Assembly (NCBI RefSeq): GCF_003385455.1
Contig: NZ_QNUF01000001.1
Span: 248,001 to 312,000, forward strand
Source of the DNA: Chryseobacterium rhizosphaerae
GTDB lineage: Bacteria > Bacteroidota > Bacteroidia > Flavobacteriales > Weeksellaceae
DNA: 64,000 nt
Direction: 5' to 3'
The notes beneath the pieces were generated by a model. The model did no database searches. It was not told the origin of the DNA and saw only the letters and a program-made list of their open reading frames with translations. This document shows, piece after piece, positions 1 through 10,545 of this stretch. The translations under genes were made by a program, and so were the position numbers. Each line of letters opens with the position of its first letter. Positions within the stretch are counted from its first letter, which is position 1.

Positions 1-3000
1 AACACTTGGTTCGAAGATTTCGTAGACGAAGATACAGGTGAGGTAGTTTCTATTGAAAGAAACGAAATCATCTTGGATAGAGAAACGATTCTTGAAAAAG
101 AACATTTAGATCTTATCCTGGATGCTGGTGTGAAATCTATTTTGATCCACAAAGAAAACAGCAATGAATTCTCTATCATCCAGAATACATTACAGAAAGA
201 CCCTACTAACTCTGAGAAAGAAGCAGTAGAGTACATCTATCGTCAGTTAAGAAATGCAGATCCACCAGATGAGGAAACAGCAAGAGGAATTATTGAAAAA
301 TTATTCTTCTCTGAGCAGAGATACTCTCTTGGTGAAGTAGGACGTTACAGATTGAATAAAAAATTAAGTCTAAACATCCCAACTACAACTGAAGTTCTTA
401 CAAAAGAAGATATCATTGCGATTGTAAGACACTTAATTGAGTTAGTAAACTCAAAAACGGATGTTGATGATATTGACCACTTATCAAACAGAAGAATTAA
501 AACTGTTGGTGAGCAGTTAGCAGGACAGTTCGGTGTAGGTCTTTCAAGAATTGCAAGAACAATTAAGGAAAGAATGAACGTTAGAGATAACGAAATCTTT
601 ACTCCACTTGATCTTGTAAATGCTAAGACATTAACATCAGTAATCAACTCGTTCTTTGGTACCAACCAGCTTTCTCAGTTCATGGACCAAACCAACCCTC
701 TATCAGAGATCACTCACAAGAGAAGATTATCTGCACTAGGGCCTGGTGGTTTATCAAGAGAAAGAGCAGGTTTCGAGGTTCGTGACGTTCACCATACACA
801 CTACGGAAGAATTTGTCCGATTGAAACTCCGGAAGGACCAAACATCGGTTTGATTTCATCTTTAGGTATTTATGCGAAAATCAACAGACTAGGTTTCATC
901 GAAACTCCATATAGAAAAGTAGAAGACAGTAAGATTAATCTTAATGCAGATCCTATTTATCTTAATGCTGAGGACGAAGAAGATAAAGTAATTGCTCAGG
1001 CAAACGTTGAATTGAACGATAGCGGAGAATTCTTAACAGACAGAATTATTGCCAGACTGGATGGTGACTACCCTGTAGTTGAGCCAGCTCAGGTAAATCT
1101 TATCGACGTTGCACCAAACCAGATCTCTGGTATTTCCGCTTCATTGATTCCATTCCTGGAGCATGATGATGCGAACCGTGCGTTGATGGGATCCAACATG
1201 ATGCGTCAGGCAGTTCCTCTATTGAAGCCACAAGCTCCAATCGTAGGTACAGGTCTGGAACAACAAGTTGCGAAAGATTCAAGAATTTTGATCAATGCAG
1301 AAGGTACAGGTACTGTAGAGTATGTGGATGCTGACAAGATCACTATTAAATACGAAAGAAGTGAAGACGAAGATTTAGTACAATTTGAGTCTGCTACTAA
1401 AACATACAACCTTACTAAGTTTAGAAAAACTAACCAGAGTACAACTATTACCCTAAGACCAAACGTAAGAGTAGGTGATGTAGTGGAAAAAGGACAGGTA
1501 CTTTGTGACGGTTATGCTACTGAAAAAGGAGAATTAGCTCTTGGTAGAAACTTAGTGGTAGCGTTCATGCCTTGGAAAGGATACAACTTTGAGGATGCAA
1601 TTGTAATCAACGAAAAAGTTGTACGTGAAGACTGGTTTACTTCAATCCACGTAGATGAATATTCTCTTGAAGTTCGTGATACCAAATTAGGTATGGAAGA
1701 GCTTACAGCAGATATTCCAAACGTTTCTGAAGAAGCTACTAAAGATCTTGACGAGAACGGTATGATCAGAATCGGTGCTGAAGTGAAGCCTGGAGATATC
1801 ATGATTGGTAAAATTACTCCAAAAGGTGAATCTGATCCGACTCCTGAAGAAAAACTTCTTAGAGCAATCTTTGGTGATAAAGCTGGTGATGTAAAAGATG
1901 CATCATTAAAAGCTGACTCTTCATTAAGAGGGGTGGTGATCAACAAGAAATTGTTCTCAAGAAACATTAAAGACAAAAAGAAAAGAACTGAAGAAAAACT
2001 TAAACTTGAAGAGATTGAAAACACTTACAAGGCTAAGTTTGACGAGTTGAGAAATACTTTAATTGAAAAATTAAATACACTGGTAAGCGGTAAAACTTCT
2101 CAAGGGGTACAAAATGACCTTGACGAAGAAATCATCGGTAAAGGTGTGAAATTCACTCACAAATTATTGACTTCAGTTGAAGATTATGTAAACGTTAGCG
2201 GTTCAGACTGGACAGTAGACGCTGATAAAAATGAATTGATCAAACAATTGATTCACAATTACAAAATCAAATTTAACGACATTCAGGGAGTTAAAAACCG
2301 TGAGAAATTTGCTATTTCAATCGGAGATGAGCTTCCAGCAGGGATCATGAAATTGGCTAAAGTTTACATCGCTAAGAAACGTAAACTGAATGTAGGGGAT
2401 AAAATGGCAGGACGTCACGGTAACAAAGGTATCGTTTCAAGAATCGTTCGTGAAGAAGATATGCCATTCCTTGAAGACGGAACACCAGTAGATATCGTAT
2501 TGAATCCACTAGGGGTACCTTCTCGTATGAACATCGGTCAGATCTATGAAACAGTTCTTGGATGGGCAGGTCAGAAATTAGGAATGAAGTTCGCTACACC
2601 AATCTTTGATGGAGCAACTCTTGACCAGATTACTGAATATACAGAAAAGGCAGGTCTTCCTAAATTTGGTAACACTCACCTTTATGATGGTGGTACCGGA
2701 GAAAGATTTACTCAGCCGGCTACTGTAGGTATTATCTACATGCTGAAACTAGGACACATGGTTGATGATAAGATGCACGCACGTTCTATTGGTCCTTACT
2801 CATTGATTACTCAGCAGCCGTTAGGAGGTAAAGCTCAGTTCGGTGGACAGAGATTTGGAGAGATGGAGGTTTGGGCTCTTGAAGCATTCGGAGCATCAAA
2901 TATTCTAAGAGAAATCTTAACTGTGAAGTCGGATGACGTGATTGGTAGAGCAAAAACTTATGAAGCAATTGCAAAAGGTGAATCTATGCCTGAACCAGGT

Positions 3001-3072
3001 ATCCCGGAATCATTTAACGTATTACTTCACGAGTTACAAGGTCTTGGATTAGACGTAAGATTGGAAGAGTAA
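1..3072 (+). CDS. rpoB: RNA polymerase beta subunit, 5' truncated by window edge
   Basis: Catalytic beta subunit of the core RNA polymerase. The frame is open from base 1, so about 1023 C-terminal residues are visible and the start lies outside the window. The rifampicin pocket is at bases 664-740 ([20 protein letters not shown], then SALGPGG). The residues equivalent to E. coli Asp516, His526 and Ser531 (codons at 685, 715 and 730) are the susceptible forms; E. coli Asn518 is Thr here. The conserved [12 protein letters not shown] stretch and the C-terminal clamp-anchoring segment are present. rpoC follows after 121 bp in the usual order. Family assignment is certain. Confidence 0.99.
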   Translation, partial: NTWFEDFVDEDTGEVVSIERNEIILDRETILEKEHLDLILDAGVKSILIHKENSNEFSIIQNTLQKDPTNSEKEAVEYIYRQLRNADPPDEETARGIIEKLFFSEQRYSLGEVGRYRLNKKLSLNIPTTTEVLTKEDIIAIVRHLIELVNSKTDVDDIDHLSNRRIKTVGEQLAGQFGVGLSRIARTIKERMNVRDNEIFTPLDLVNAKTLTSVINSFFGTNQLSQFMDQTNPLSEITHKRRLSALGPGGLSRERAGFEVRDVHHTHYGRICPIETPEGPNIGLISSLGIYAKINRLGFIETPYRKVEDSKINLNADPIYLNAEDEEDKVIAQANVELNDSGEFLTDRIIARLDGDYPVVEPAQVNLIDVAPNQISGISASLIPFLEHDDANRALMGSNMMRQAVPLLKPQAPIVGTGLEQQVAKDSRILINAEGTGTVEYVDADKITIKYERSEDEDLVQFESATKTYNLTKFRKTNQSTTITLRPNVRVGDVVEKGQVLCDGYATEKGELALGRNLVVAFMPWKGYNFEDAIVINEKVVREDWFTSIHVDEYSLEVRDTKLGMEELTADIPNVSEEATKDLDENGMIRIGAEVKPGDIMIGKITPKGESDPTPEEKLLRAIFGDKAGDVKDASLKADSSLRGVVINKKLFSRNIKDKKKRTEEKLKLEEIENTYKAKFDELRNTLIEKLNTLVSGKTSQGVQNDLDEEIIGKGVKFTHKLLTSVEDYVNVSGSDWTVDADKNELIKQLIHNYKIKFNDIQGVKNREKFAISIGDELPAGIMKLAKVYIAKKRKLNVGDKMAGRHGNKGIVSRIVREEDMPFLEDGTPVDIVLNPLGVPSRMNIGQIYETVLGWAGQKLGMKFATPIFDGATLDQITEYTEKAGLPKFGNTHLYDGGTGERFTQPATVGIIYMLKLGHMVDDKMHARSIGPYSLITQQPLGGKAQFGGQRFGEMEVWALEAFGASNILREILTVKSDDVIGRAKTYEAIAKGESMPEPGIPESFNVLLHELQGLGLDVRLEE

Positions 3073-3188
3073 GATATCAGATATCAGACACTGGTTGTCA
3101 GATTATGCGACTCTAAAAATTTTATAATCCTTGAATTTGGAATGATGATTTCGTCTGAAATCTGAACTCTGAAATCTAAAATCTAAAA
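3073..3188. repeat. Heptamer-periodic inverted arrays in the rpoB-rpoC spacer
   Basis: Bases 3073-3107 read as successive 7-mers: gatatca twice, then gacactg, gttgtca, gattatg. Bases 3154-3188 read as tctgaaa, tctgaac, tctgaaa, tctaaaa, tctaaaa. The second array is roughly the reverse complement of the first, so an imperfect long hairpin could form in the rpoBC transcript. The function is unknown. Confidence 0.75.
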
Positions 3189-3193
3189 AAATT

Positions 3194-6100
3194 ATGTCAA
3201 ATAAAAATAAAACAAGTAGATTTAATAAAATAACCATTGGTTTAGCTTCACCAGAGTCTATTTTACAGGACTCAAGAGGAGAGGTTTTAAAACCAGAAAC
3301 TATTAACTACAGAACTCACAAACCTGAAAGAGACGGATTATTCTGTGAGAAAATCTTTGGTCCTGTAAAGGATTACGAATGTGCTTGTGGTAAATATAAG
3401 AGAATTCGTTACAAAGGGATCGTTTGTGACCGTTGTGGTGTAGAAGTTACCGAGAAAAAAGTAAGAAGAGAAAGAATCGGACATATCGGTTTGGTTGTTC
3501 CTATTGCTCACATCTGGTACTTCCGTTCATTACCAAACAAAATCGGATACCTTCTTGGAATCCCTTCTAAGAAATTAGATATGATCATCTACTACGAAAG
3601 ATATGTAGTGATCCAACAGGGTATTGCCAAAAAATTAGATGGTTCTGATTTTGAAAATATGGAATTCTTAACAGAAGAAGAGTACCTTGACATTATGGAA
3701 ACTCTTCCTGTAGAAAACCAGTATCTTGATGATTCTGATCCGAACAAATTCATCGCCAGAATGGGTGCTGAAGCTGTGGAAGATCTATTAAAGAGAATTG
3801 ATCTTGATGCATTATCTTTTGACTTAAGACACAAAGCTCATAACGAAGGTTCTAAGCAAAGAAGAACTGAAGCACTGAAAAGATTGAACGTTGTAGAAGC
3901 ATTGAGAGGTGCCAATACAAGAATGATCAACAGACCAGAGTGGATGATTATGCGTGTGCTGCCTGTTATACCACCAGAACTAAGACCATTAGTTCCATTG
4001 GATGGAGGACGTTTCGCTACTTCTGACCTTAATGACCTTTATAGAAGAGTTATTATCAGAAATAACCGTTTGAAGAGATTATTGGAGATTAAAGCTCCTG
4101 AAGTAATCTTGAGAAACGAGAAGCGTATGCTTCAGGAATCTGTAGATTCATTATTCGATAACACAAGAAAATCTTCTGCAGTAAAATCTGAATCAAACAG
4201 ACCATTGAAATCACTTTCTGATTCATTGAAAGGTAAGCAAGGTCGTTTCCGTCAGAACTTACTAGGGAAAAGGGTTGACTACTCTGCGCGTTCGGTAATT
4301 GTTGTAGGTCCAAACTTACAGCTTCACGAATGTGGTATTCCTAAAGATATGGCAGCTGAACTTTACAAACCGTTTATCATCAGAAAACTGATCGAGAGAG
4401 GAATTGTAAAAACTGTGAAATCTGCAAAGAGAATTATCGACAGAAAAGAGCCTGTAGTATATGATATCCTTGAAAACGTGATGAAAGGTCACCCTGTTCT
4501 ACTGAACAGAGCACCTACGCTTCACAGACTGGGGATTCAGGCTTTCCAACCTAAGATGATCGAAGGTAAGGCAATCCAGCTACACCCGTTAGTAACAACA
4601 GCATTCAACGCCGATTTCGATGGTGACCAGATGGCGGTACACTTACCGTTAGGACCAGAAGCGATCCTTGAAGCGCAGTTATTAATGTTAGGTTCTCAGA
4701 ATATCTTGAACCCTGCAAACGGTTCTCCAATTACAGTACCTTCTCAGGACATGGTTCTTGGTCTTTATTTCATGACTAAAGAATTGAGTTCTACAGAAGA
4801 TATGAAAGTAAAAGGTGAAGGTCTTGCATTCTATTCTCCTGAGGAAGCAGAAATTGCTTATGCTGAAGGTAGAGTTTCTTTAAATGCTAAGGTAAGATGT
4901 AGACTACCTGTTAAAGAAGACGGAGTAATAGTAACAAGATTGATCGAAACTTCTGTAGGTAGAATTTTATTCAACCAGATTGTACCTAAACAATCAGGAT
5001 ATATCAATGAACTTCTTACTAAGAAATCATTGAGAAACGTTATTGGTAAGATCCTTGCCGATACGGATTTCCCTACTACTGTGAAGTTCCTTGATGCAAT
5101 GAAAGACTTAGGGTATTCAAATGCATTCAAAGGAGGTCTATCGTTCTCTCTTGGAGATATCGTAGTACCTGTAGAGAAAAAGCAGATGATTGCTACTTCA
5201 ATTGAAACTGTAGACGAAATTAGAGCTAACTATAACATGGGTCTAATTACCGATACAGAACGTTATAACCAGGTAATTGACGTTTGGACTAACACCAACG
5301 CTGGATTAACTGAAATGATCATGAGCAGAATGAAAACCGACCAAGGTGGTTTCAACTCTGTGTATATGATGCTTGACTCTGGGGCGAGGGGTTCTAAAGA
5401 ACAGATCCGTCAGTTATCAGGGATGAGAGGTTTGATGGCGAAACCGCAAAAAGCTGGTTCTACCGGTGCGGAGATCATCGAAAACCCGATCCTTGCAAAC
5501 TTTAAGGAAGGTCTTTCGATCTTAGAGTACTTTATCTCTACTCACGGTGCTCGTAAGGGTCTTGCGGATACCGCTCTTAAGACAGCCGATGCTGGTTACC
5601 TAACGAGAAGATTGGTAGACGTTGCACAGGACGTTATCGTTACAGAAGATGACTGTGGAACACTTAGAGGAACAGAAGTTACTGCACTTAAGAAAAATGA
5701 CGAGATCGTTGAAAGAATCTCTGAAAGAATCTTAGGTAGAGTATCTCTTCATAATATCTATGACCCTGAAACTGACGAGCTTATTGCTAGTGCAGATCAG
5801 GTAATCATTGAAGAATTGGCAAAAAGAATTGAAGAAGCTGGATTAGAAGCTGTTGAGGTTCGTTCGCCATTAACTTGTGAAGCTAAGAAAGGGATCTGTG
5901 CGAAATGTTACGGTAGAAACTTAGCAACAGGTAAAGTGATCCATATGGGTGAAGCGGTAGGTGTAATTGCAGCACAATCAATTGGGGAACCAGGTACTCA
6001 GCTTACGTTGAGAACCTTCCACCAAGGGGGTACTGCAGGAAACGTATCAGAAAACCCATCTATTGTAGCTAGAAGAGATGGTATCGTTGAAATGGATGAT

Positions 6101-7456
6101 GTAAGAACAATTACTTCTGAAGATGAAAACGGTAATACAGCTGAGGTAGTAGTTTCCCGTTCAACGGAATTCAGATTAGTTGCTGCGGAGTCTAAAACTC
6201 CATTAATGATAGCTAACGTACCTTACGGATCTATATTATCTGTAAAACCAGGTGATAAAGTGAAGAAAGGAGATACCATCTGTAGATGGGATCCGTATAA
6301 CGCGGTTATCATTGCTGAAACTTCTGGTAAGGTAGAATATGAAGATATTATCCAGGGTATTTCATTCCAGCTTGAAATTGACGAACAAACAGGATTCGAA
6401 GAGAAAGTAATCTCTGAATCTAGAAATAAGAAAGCCGTACCTACCTTGAAGGTGGTAGATTCTAAAGGAGTTGAGCAAAGAGCATACAACTTACCGGTAG
6501 GAGCCCACTTAATGGTAAATGATGGTGAAAAAATTAAGGCTGGTAAGGTCTTAATCAAAATCCCAAGAAAATCTGCAAAAGCAGGGGATATCACCGGAGG
6601 TCTTCCAAGAGTTACCGAATTATTCGAAGCAAGAAACCCTTCAAACCCAGCGGTTGTTACTGAAATCGACGGGGTAGTTTCTTACGGAAAAATTAAGAGA
6701 GGTAACCGAGAATTGATTGTAGAAGCTAAAACTGGAGAAAGAAAGATTTACCTGGTAAAACTTTCTAACCAGATCTTGGTTCAGGAGAATGACTTCGTAA
6801 GAGCTGGTTCTCCACTATCTGACGGTTCTATCACACCGGATGATATCTTAAGAATCAAGGGCCCAACTGCGGTTCAGGAATACTTAGTAAATGAGATTCA
6901 GGAAGTTTACCGTCTTCAGGGGGTAAAAATTGATGATAAGCACTTTGAAATTATCGTAAGACAGATGATGACAAAAGTATCTATCGTGGATGGAGGTGAT
7001 ACTCAATTCCTTGAAGGAGCTCTGGAACATAAGTATGACTTCTTGGAAGAGAACAACAGAGTATTTGGTCTTAAAGTAGTAGTAGAGGCTGGTGATTCTA
7101 AAGAATTCAGACCAGGTCAGATGATTACTGCAAGAGAATTAAGAGATGAAAACTCTAAGCTAAGACGTGAAGATCAAAACTTGGTAGAAGTAAGAGAAGC
7201 ACTTCCTGCTACAGCAACGCCTGTATTGCAAGGTATCACAAGAGCGGCTCTTCAGACTAAGTCATTCATGTCTGCAGCATCATTCCAGGAAACAACGAAG
7301 GTTCTAAATGAAGCGGCTGTTGCTGGAAAAATTGATGCCCTTAGTGGTCTTAAAGAAAATGTAATTGTAGGGCACAGAATCCCTGCAGGTACAGGTCTTA
7401 AAGAATATCAGAATGTTATTGTAGGTTCTAAGAAAGAATTCGAAGACCTTAACTAA
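3194..7456 (+). CDS. rpoC: RNA polymerase beta' subunit
   Basis: Beta' subunit, 1420 residues, the usual Bacteroidota length, carrying the catalytic magnesium site. The N-terminal zinc ribbon has Cys63, Cys65, Cys78 and Cys81. The catalytic NADFDGD motif is at residues 472-478. The second zinc cluster includes Cys895, Cys902 and Cys905, just before the trigger-loop region ([19 protein letters not shown]). The ATG start gives [12 protein letters not shown] and lies 121 bp after rpoB; the two genes are presumably one operon. The gene appears complete and undamaged. Confidence 0.99.
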   Translation: MSNKNKTSRFNKITIGLASPESILQDSRGEVLKPETINYRTHKPERDGLFCEKIFGPVKDYECACGKYKRIRYKGIVCDRCGVEVTEKKVRRERIGHIGLVVPIAHIWYFRSLPNKIGYLLGIPSKKLDMIIYYERYVVIQQGIAKKLDGSDFENMEFLTEEEYLDIMETLPVENQYLDDSDPNKFIARMGAEAVEDLLKRIDLDALSFDLRHKAHNEGSKQRRTEALKRLNVVEALRGANTRMINRPEWMIMRVLPVIPPELRPLVPLDGGRFATSDLNDLYRRVIIRNNRLKRLLEIKAPEVILRNEKRMLQESVDSLFDNTRKSSAVKSESNRPLKSLSDSLKGKQGRFRQNLLGKRVDYSARSVIVVGPNLQLHECGIPKDMAAELYKPFIIRKLIERGIVKTVKSAKRIIDRKEPVVYDILENVMKGHPVLLNRAPTLHRLGIQAFQPKMIEGKAIQLHPLVTTAFNADFDGDQMAVHLPLGPEAILEAQLLMLGSQNILNPANGSPITVPSQDMVLGLYFMTKELSSTEDMKVKGEGLAFYSPEEAEIAYAEGRVSLNAKVRCRLPVKEDGVIVTRLIETSVGRILFNQIVPKQSGYINELLTKKSLRNVIGKILADTDFPTTVKFLDAMKDLGYSNAFKGGLSFSLGDIVVPVEKKQMIATSIETVDEIRANYNMGLITDTERYNQVIDVWTNTNAGLTEMIMSRMKTDQGGFNSVYMMLDSGARGSKEQIRQLSGMRGLMAKPQKAGSTGAEIIENPILANFKEGLSILEYFISTHGARKGLADTALKTADAGYLTRRLVDVAQDVIVTEDDCGTLRGTEVTALKKNDEIVERISERILGRVSLHNIYDPETDELIASADQVIIEELAKRIEEAGLEAVEVRSPLTCEAKKGICAKCYGRNLATGKVIHMGEAVGVIAAQSIGEPGTQLTLRTFHQGGTAGNVSENPSIVARRDGIVEMDDVRTITSEDENGNTAEVVVSRSTEFRLVAAESKTPLMIANVPYGSILSVKPGDKVKKGDTICRWDPYNAVIIAETSGKVEYEDIIQGISFQLEIDEQTGFEEKVISESRNKKAVPTLKVVDSKGVEQRAYNLPVGAHLMVNDGEKIKAGKVLIKIPRKSAKAGDITGGLPRVTELFEARNPSNPAVVTEIDGVVSYGKIKRGNRELIVEAKTGERKIYLVKLSNQILVQENDFVRAGSPLSDGSITPDDILRIKGPTAVQEYLVNEIQEVYRLQGVKIDDKHFEIIVRQMMTKVSIVDGGDTQFLEGALEHKYDFLEENNRVFGLKVVVEAGDSKEFRPGQMITARELRDENSKLRREDQNLVEVREALPATATPVLQGITRAALQTKSFMSAASFQETTKVLNEAAVAGKIDALSGLKENVIVGHRIPAGTGLKEYQNVIVGSKKEFEDLN

Positions 7457-7463
7457 AATTAAT

Positions 7464-7524
7464 GATTTGAAATTTGAGGTTTGGATTTATTTTTATATTT
7501 TCACAATCTCAAATTTCGAATTTA
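7464..7524. repeat. Second heptamer-periodic inverted repeat, after rpoC
   Basis: The left arm (7464-7484) reads gatttga, aatttga, ggtttgg. The right arm (7504-7524) reads caatctc, aaatttc, gaattta. The arms share a perfect 10-bp inverted core, gaaatttgag (7469-7478) against ctcaaatttc (7508-7517). It has the same 7-bp phasing and inverted layout as the rpoB-rpoC spacer. It lies between the rpoC stop and the DUF3467 start. Confidence 0.7.
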
Positions 7525-7543
7525 AAAAACATAATTTATAACA

Positions 7544-7849
7544 ATGGACAACAATCAAAATCCACAAGACGGAAACATCAACATCGAATTAAACGAAATG
7601 GTAGCTGCTGGTATCTATGCTAATTTAGCTTTAGTAAACCACTCTCCATCTGAGTTCGTAGTAGATTTCATCCAATTAATGCCGGGGGTACAGCAAGCTA
7701 AAGTAAGATCAAGAGTAATTCTTGCTCCACTTCACGCTAAGAGAGTTTTAAACGCTCTTCAACAGAACATCGCTAACTATGAGCAGCAGTTCGGAGAAAT
7801 CAAAGAAGTTGAGCCTTTCGTATTAGGAGGAAACAACGTTCAAGCGTAA
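7544..7849 (+). CDS. DUF3467 family protein
   Basis: A 101-residue protein that I recognise as the DUF3467 family from its core (AGIYANLALVNHSPSEFVVDFIQ broken by the family pattern of A, N, H, S and D, then MPGVQQAKVRSRVILAPLHAKR). It is a small soluble beta-rich protein with no signal peptide. Its molecular function is not established. It sits 87 bp after rpoC and is closed by a clean terminator at 7871, so it is probably the last gene of the rpoBC transcript; this placement may hint at a link to transcription or translation. The ATG start is unambiguous. Confidence 0.85.
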   Translation: MDNNQNPQDGNINIELNEMVAAGIYANLALVNHSPSEFVVDFIQLMPGVQQAKVRSRVILAPLHAKRVLNALQQNIANYEQQFGEIKEVEPFVLGGNNVQA

Positions 7850-7870
7850 GATTTCTTTTACAATAAATAC

Positions 7871-7900
7871 ATGCCCCAATGAAAATTGGGGCATTTTTTA
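7871..7900 (+). terminator. Rho-independent terminator after the rpoBC-DUF3467 run
   Basis: Perfect 10-bp stem atgccccaat / attggggcat with a gaaa loop (7871-7894), followed by a T-run. It closes the transcript that contains rpoB, rpoC and the DUF3467 gene. Confidence 0.9.
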
Positions 7901-7987
7901 TGTTATATATTACGGTTAAAAATACGTCCTACTATTTATAACACAACTTTAATGATACCAAATCATCATAACAATGATCCAATTTTA

Positions 7988-7995
7988 TATATTTG
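7988..7995 (+). promoter_or_regulatory. Candidate -7 box for the Crp-type regulator
   Basis: TATATTTG matches the Bacteroidota -7 consensus TAnnTTTG and ends 25 bp before the ATG at 8021. No convincing -33 TTTG was found at the expected distance. Confidence 0.5.
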
Positions 7996-8020
7996 AATAT
8001 TACATTTTGATAAAATTGAT

Positions 8021-8671
8021 ATGACAGATAATGTGTTTATTCTAGATAAATTTGGTTTTCTTGGAAAAGTTTTTTTAAGTGAACTCCAACAGCATGCTGT
8101 TATTGTTGATATAAAAGCAAAAACAGAAATCATAAGAGAAGGCCAGAAAAATAAATATGTACCCTTTCTGATAAAAGGTTCTATTAAAGTTTTCACTCTT
8201 AATGACGGTAGAGAACTTATCTATTATTTTATTAAGCCTAGTGACAGCTGCCTGATGACTTTCTCTTCTATTTTTACAGATTATGTAAGCCGAGTATTTG
8301 CCGTAGCTGAAGAAGAATCTGAAGCCTTATTGATTCCTGTTTCTGTGATGCATGAGTGGCTGATCAGGTTTCCAGAGATCAATAAATTATTTTATCGTGA
8401 GTATGACAGACGTTTTTCGGAAGTCATGAATATGGTCAACGATGCTGTTTTTCATAGACTGGACAAAAGGGTACTGAATTATATTAAACAGCAGATTACC
8501 AGTACCGGAAGAAATCCTTTAAAAATTACCCATCGTGAAATTGCAAGCAGTCTTGGTACTTCAAGAGAAGTGGTAAGCAGAGTGTTAAAAAAAATAGAGA
8601 GTGACGGAGAGATCCTGCAGACGAAAGAAGGGATCAAAGTTGCTGTAAATGAAAATGTTAGACTAATCTAA
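8021..8671 (+). CDS. Crp/Fnr family transcriptional regulator
   Basis: A 216-residue regulator. The N-terminal cyclic-nucleotide-binding-type beta roll (about 15-110) includes the turn GQKNKYVPFLIKGSIKVF. A dimer helix follows, then a C-terminal winged helix-turn-helix (about 168-205) with HREIASSLGTSREVVSRVLK. Only one cysteine (Cys77) is present, so it is not an Fe-S FNR sensor; the effector cannot be read from the sequence. It has its own -7 box and stops 126 bp before a five-gene operon. The gap holds a CRP-type palindrome, so this protein probably controls that operon. Confidence 0.88.
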   Translation: MTDNVFILDKFGFLGKVFLSELQQHAVIVDIKAKTEIIREGQKNKYVPFLIKGSIKVFTLNDGRELIYYFIKPSDSCLMTFSSIFTDYVSRVFAVAEEESEALLIPVSVMHEWLIRFPEINKLFYREYDRRFSEVMNMVNDAVFHRLDKRVLNYIKQQITSTGRNPLKITHREIASSLGTSREVVSRVLKKIESDGEILQTKEGIKVAVNENVRLI

Positions 8672-8724
8672 TTTATAATGTTTCAAAAGTTTTTGTTATA
8701 TGATTGATAAAAACAATGTCTTTG

Positions 8725-8738
8725 GTGACTTTTATCAC
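8725..8738. promoter_or_regulatory. CRP-like operator upstream of the redox operon
   Basis: GTGA-N6-TCAC is perfectly palindromic. With flanks it reads GGTGACTTTTATCACA, nine of the ten fixed positions of the Crp consensus TGTGA-N6-TCACA. It lies 54 bp after the Crp-type gene and 60 bp before the first operon gene. It would be centred near -42 if the -7 box at 8762 is used, the position of a class II activator site. Confidence 0.6.
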
Positions 8739-8761
8739 ATAATTTTGAATTGAGAACTTGA

Positions 8762-8769
8762 TAAGTTTG
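8762..8769 (+). promoter_or_regulatory. Candidate -7 box for the DUF5777 operon
   Basis: TAAGTTTG fits TAnnTTTG and ends 28 bp before the ATG at 8798. No clear -33 element is seen, as expected for a promoter that needs an activator at the palindrome just upstream. Confidence 0.45.
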
Positions 8770-8797
8770 TCATATGATAATTTAATTCAAATTGTAT

Positions 8798-9640
8798 ATG
8801 ACAAAAGCTCTCTTATTTTTGTCAGTATTTTCATCAGGTTTTGCCTTTGCACAGGAAGATCTGTTGAAAGATATTGATACTATTAAAACCGATACGGAAT
8901 TTTCACAACCTGCTTTCAAAGCATTACAGATTGTTACAGGACAATCTACAAAGCTTGCCGCCAAAAAAGAATGGTACATTATTGTAGCCCATAGATTTGG
9001 TGATGTAAGCACAGGATTTAAAAACTTTTTTGGACTGGATAACGCCTCCACAAAATTAGGCGTGATTTATGGTATCAGCGATGCTATCTCTGTGAGTTTG
9101 TCAAGGGAAACAAATATGAAAACCTTTGAAGGTGCTGCCAAGTACAGGCTGATAAGACAGAATGATGATTTTCCGGTAGATATTGTTGGGTATAATGTGA
9201 TGGGTGTAAATACGGATCTTAGTAAGGACAACTATCCGTTTCTTAAATTCAACGACAGACTTTCTTATCTTACCCAGGCTTTAATTTCAAGACGATTTAA
9301 CGATAAACTTTCACTGCAACTTACCCCTTCATATGTTCATAAGAATCTGTATGAGCCTAAAAATGAAGATAAAAACCAATTTTTAGCAGGGTTAGGAGGA
9401 CGCTATAAAATTTCAAAGAGAGTTTCTGTAAATGCAGAATATTTTGTGAATTTTGACAATCACAGTTTCTATAAAAACCCTCTTTCTTTAGGAGTGGATA
9501 TAGAAACCGGGGGACATGTGTTCCAGCTTTTATTTTCGAACTCCCAGATTAATTCAGATATAGGATATCTTACCAATGCATCAGGTGAATGGGGGAAAGG
9601 ACATATTTTCTTTGGGTTTAATCTTTATAGAGTTTTTTAA
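8798..9640 (+). CDS. DUF5777 family outer-membrane beta-barrel protein
   Basis: A 280-residue secreted protein with a signal peptide ending in FAFAQ. A TTG two codons upstream is possible, but the ATG at 8798 gives the better signal sequence. The body is beta-rich, with the pattern HRFGDVSTGFKNFFGLDNAS followed by many alternating strands and a terminal aromatic (RVF). These are features of the DUF5777 barrel family, and the protein presumably sits in the outer membrane. It is the first gene of a tight run with a cytochrome lipoprotein one base downstream, which suggests a role in envelope electron transfer or in housing its partner proteins. No direct function is known for the family. Confidence 0.8.
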   Translation: MTKALLFLSVFSSGFAFAQEDLLKDIDTIKTDTEFSQPAFKALQIVTGQSTKLAAKKEWYIIVAHRFGDVSTGFKNFFGLDNASTKLGVIYGISDAISVSLSRETNMKTFEGAAKYRLIRQNDDFPVDIVGYNVMGVNTDLSKDNYPFLKFNDRLSYLTQALISRRFNDKLSLQLTPSYVHKNLYEPKNEDKNQFLAGLGGRYKISKRVSVNAEYFVNFDNHSFYKNPLSLGVDIETGGHVFQLLFSNSQINSDIGYLTNASGEWGKGHIFFGFNLYRVF

Positions 9641-9641
9641 T

Positions 9642-9989
9642 ATGAGAAAGTTAACATACCTCGTGCTCCTTTCATCAATAGGAATACTGAACTCCTGCGA
9701 TAGCAGAACCTATGAAGAGATTTCAGATAATACCCCTATTACACTGCCAGTAAAATACACTGCCGATGTAAAACCGATTATAGACAACAATTGTATCGGC
9801 TGTCACTCTGCAGGTAGTTTTAAACCTTTAGTGACCTACGATCAGGCAAAGAATAATATAGATGGAATCCTGGACCGGATCCAAAGACCAAACGGTGACC
9901 CTGAAAAAATGCCTAAAGGAGGATCCCTGTCGGCAACACAAATTAATATTTTCATCAAATGGAAAGCTGATGGATTAACTGAAAATTAA
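9642..9989 (+). CDS. c-type cytochrome lipoprotein
   Basis: A 115-residue lipoprotein. The signal peptide ends at a lipobox (ILNSC) with Cys19 as the lipidated residue. A single haem-c attachment site, CIGCH, is at 51-55, and Met90 in EKMPKGG is a likely distal ligand, as in small cytochromes of this layout. I chose the ATG at 9642, one base after the previous stop; a longer open frame from 9576 lacks a sensible signal sequence. It should be a one-haem electron carrier anchored on the periplasmic or outer-membrane side. It is translationally close to the DUF5777 barrel upstream and the YceI gene 10 bp downstream. Confidence 0.88.
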   Translation: MRKLTYLVLLSSIGILNSCDSRTYEEISDNTPITLPVKYTADVKPIIDNNCIGCHSAGSFKPLVTYDQAKNNIDGILDRIQRPNGDPEKMPKGGSLSATQINIFIKWKADGLTEN

Positions 9990-9999
9990 AAAATTTGAT

Positions 10000-10545
10000 A
10001 TGAAAAAAATAATATTAATCAGCGCATCACTACTTTTTACCGGGTATGCTTCAGCACAGAAATACAGCTCTAAAACGGGTAAGGTAACTTTTGAAGCTTC
10101 AGTACCGTTATTTGAAGATGTATATGCCCAGGATGATAATAATCTGGTAGTCTTCAATAGTGACACTGGAGAAATAGCATCGGTTTCAGCAGTTAAAAAC
10201 TTTCATTTTAAAACAAAATTAATGGAAGAGCATTTTAATGAAAGCTATGCAGAAACAGCAAAGTATCCAAAGACTACTTTCAAAGGGAAAATTATCAGTT
10301 TTGATAAAACAAAACTGACGGCCAGCCCCCAGAAATATACAATCCAGGGAAGCCTTAATTTTCACGGAGTAGATAAAGCGATAGCTTCTACAGCCACTGT
10401 ATATGCTAAAGACGGTAAAATTTATATGCAGGGAAATTTTATTGCAAGACCTGCAGATTATAAAGTGACAATTCCAAAGATGGTCACTAAAAAAATTGCA
10501 GAAAGCATCAATGTTGAATATAACTATATATTGATAAAACAATGA
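10000..10545 (+). CDS. YceI family periplasmic protein
   Basis: A 181-residue protein with a signal peptide ending near residue 19 (YASAQ). The body shows the YceI lipocalin-like pattern: KTGKVTFEASVP, VKNFHFKTKLMEEHFNESY, YPKTTFKGKI, and a late IPKMVTKKIAESINVEYNY. Family members bind isoprenoid or other hydrophobic ligands in the periplasm, and some accompany b-type cytochromes. Here it sits between a cytochrome c lipoprotein and an ankyrin protein. The stop overlaps the next start by 4 bp (ATGA), so the two are translationally coupled. The ligand is unknown. Confidence 0.87.
   Translation: MKKIILISASLLFTGYASAQKYSSKTGKVTFEASVPLFEDVYAQDDNNLVVFNSDTGEIASVSAVKNFHFKTKLMEEHFNESYAETAKYPKTTFKGKIISFDKTKLTASPQKYTIQGSLNFHGVDKAIASTATVYAKDGKIYMQGNFIARPADYKVTIPKMVTKKIAESINVEYNYILIKQ

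Noticed and set aside
664..740. Rifampicin-resistance mutation in rpoB
   Set aside because: The main resistance positions (Asp516, His526, Ser531 equivalents) have the sensitive residues; the single Asn518 to Thr difference is likely natural variation.
1512..2024. 170-codon open frame on the minus strand inside rpoB
   Set aside because: It is antisense to a conserved coding region, with Ser/Phe-rich composition typical of the reverse of Glu/Lys codons; no family resemblance.
9576..9641. Earlier start for the cytochrome lipoprotein overlapping the DUF5777 gene
   Set aside because: The upstream part lies in the DUF5777 coding sequence and would bury the signal peptide and lipobox that begin at 9642.
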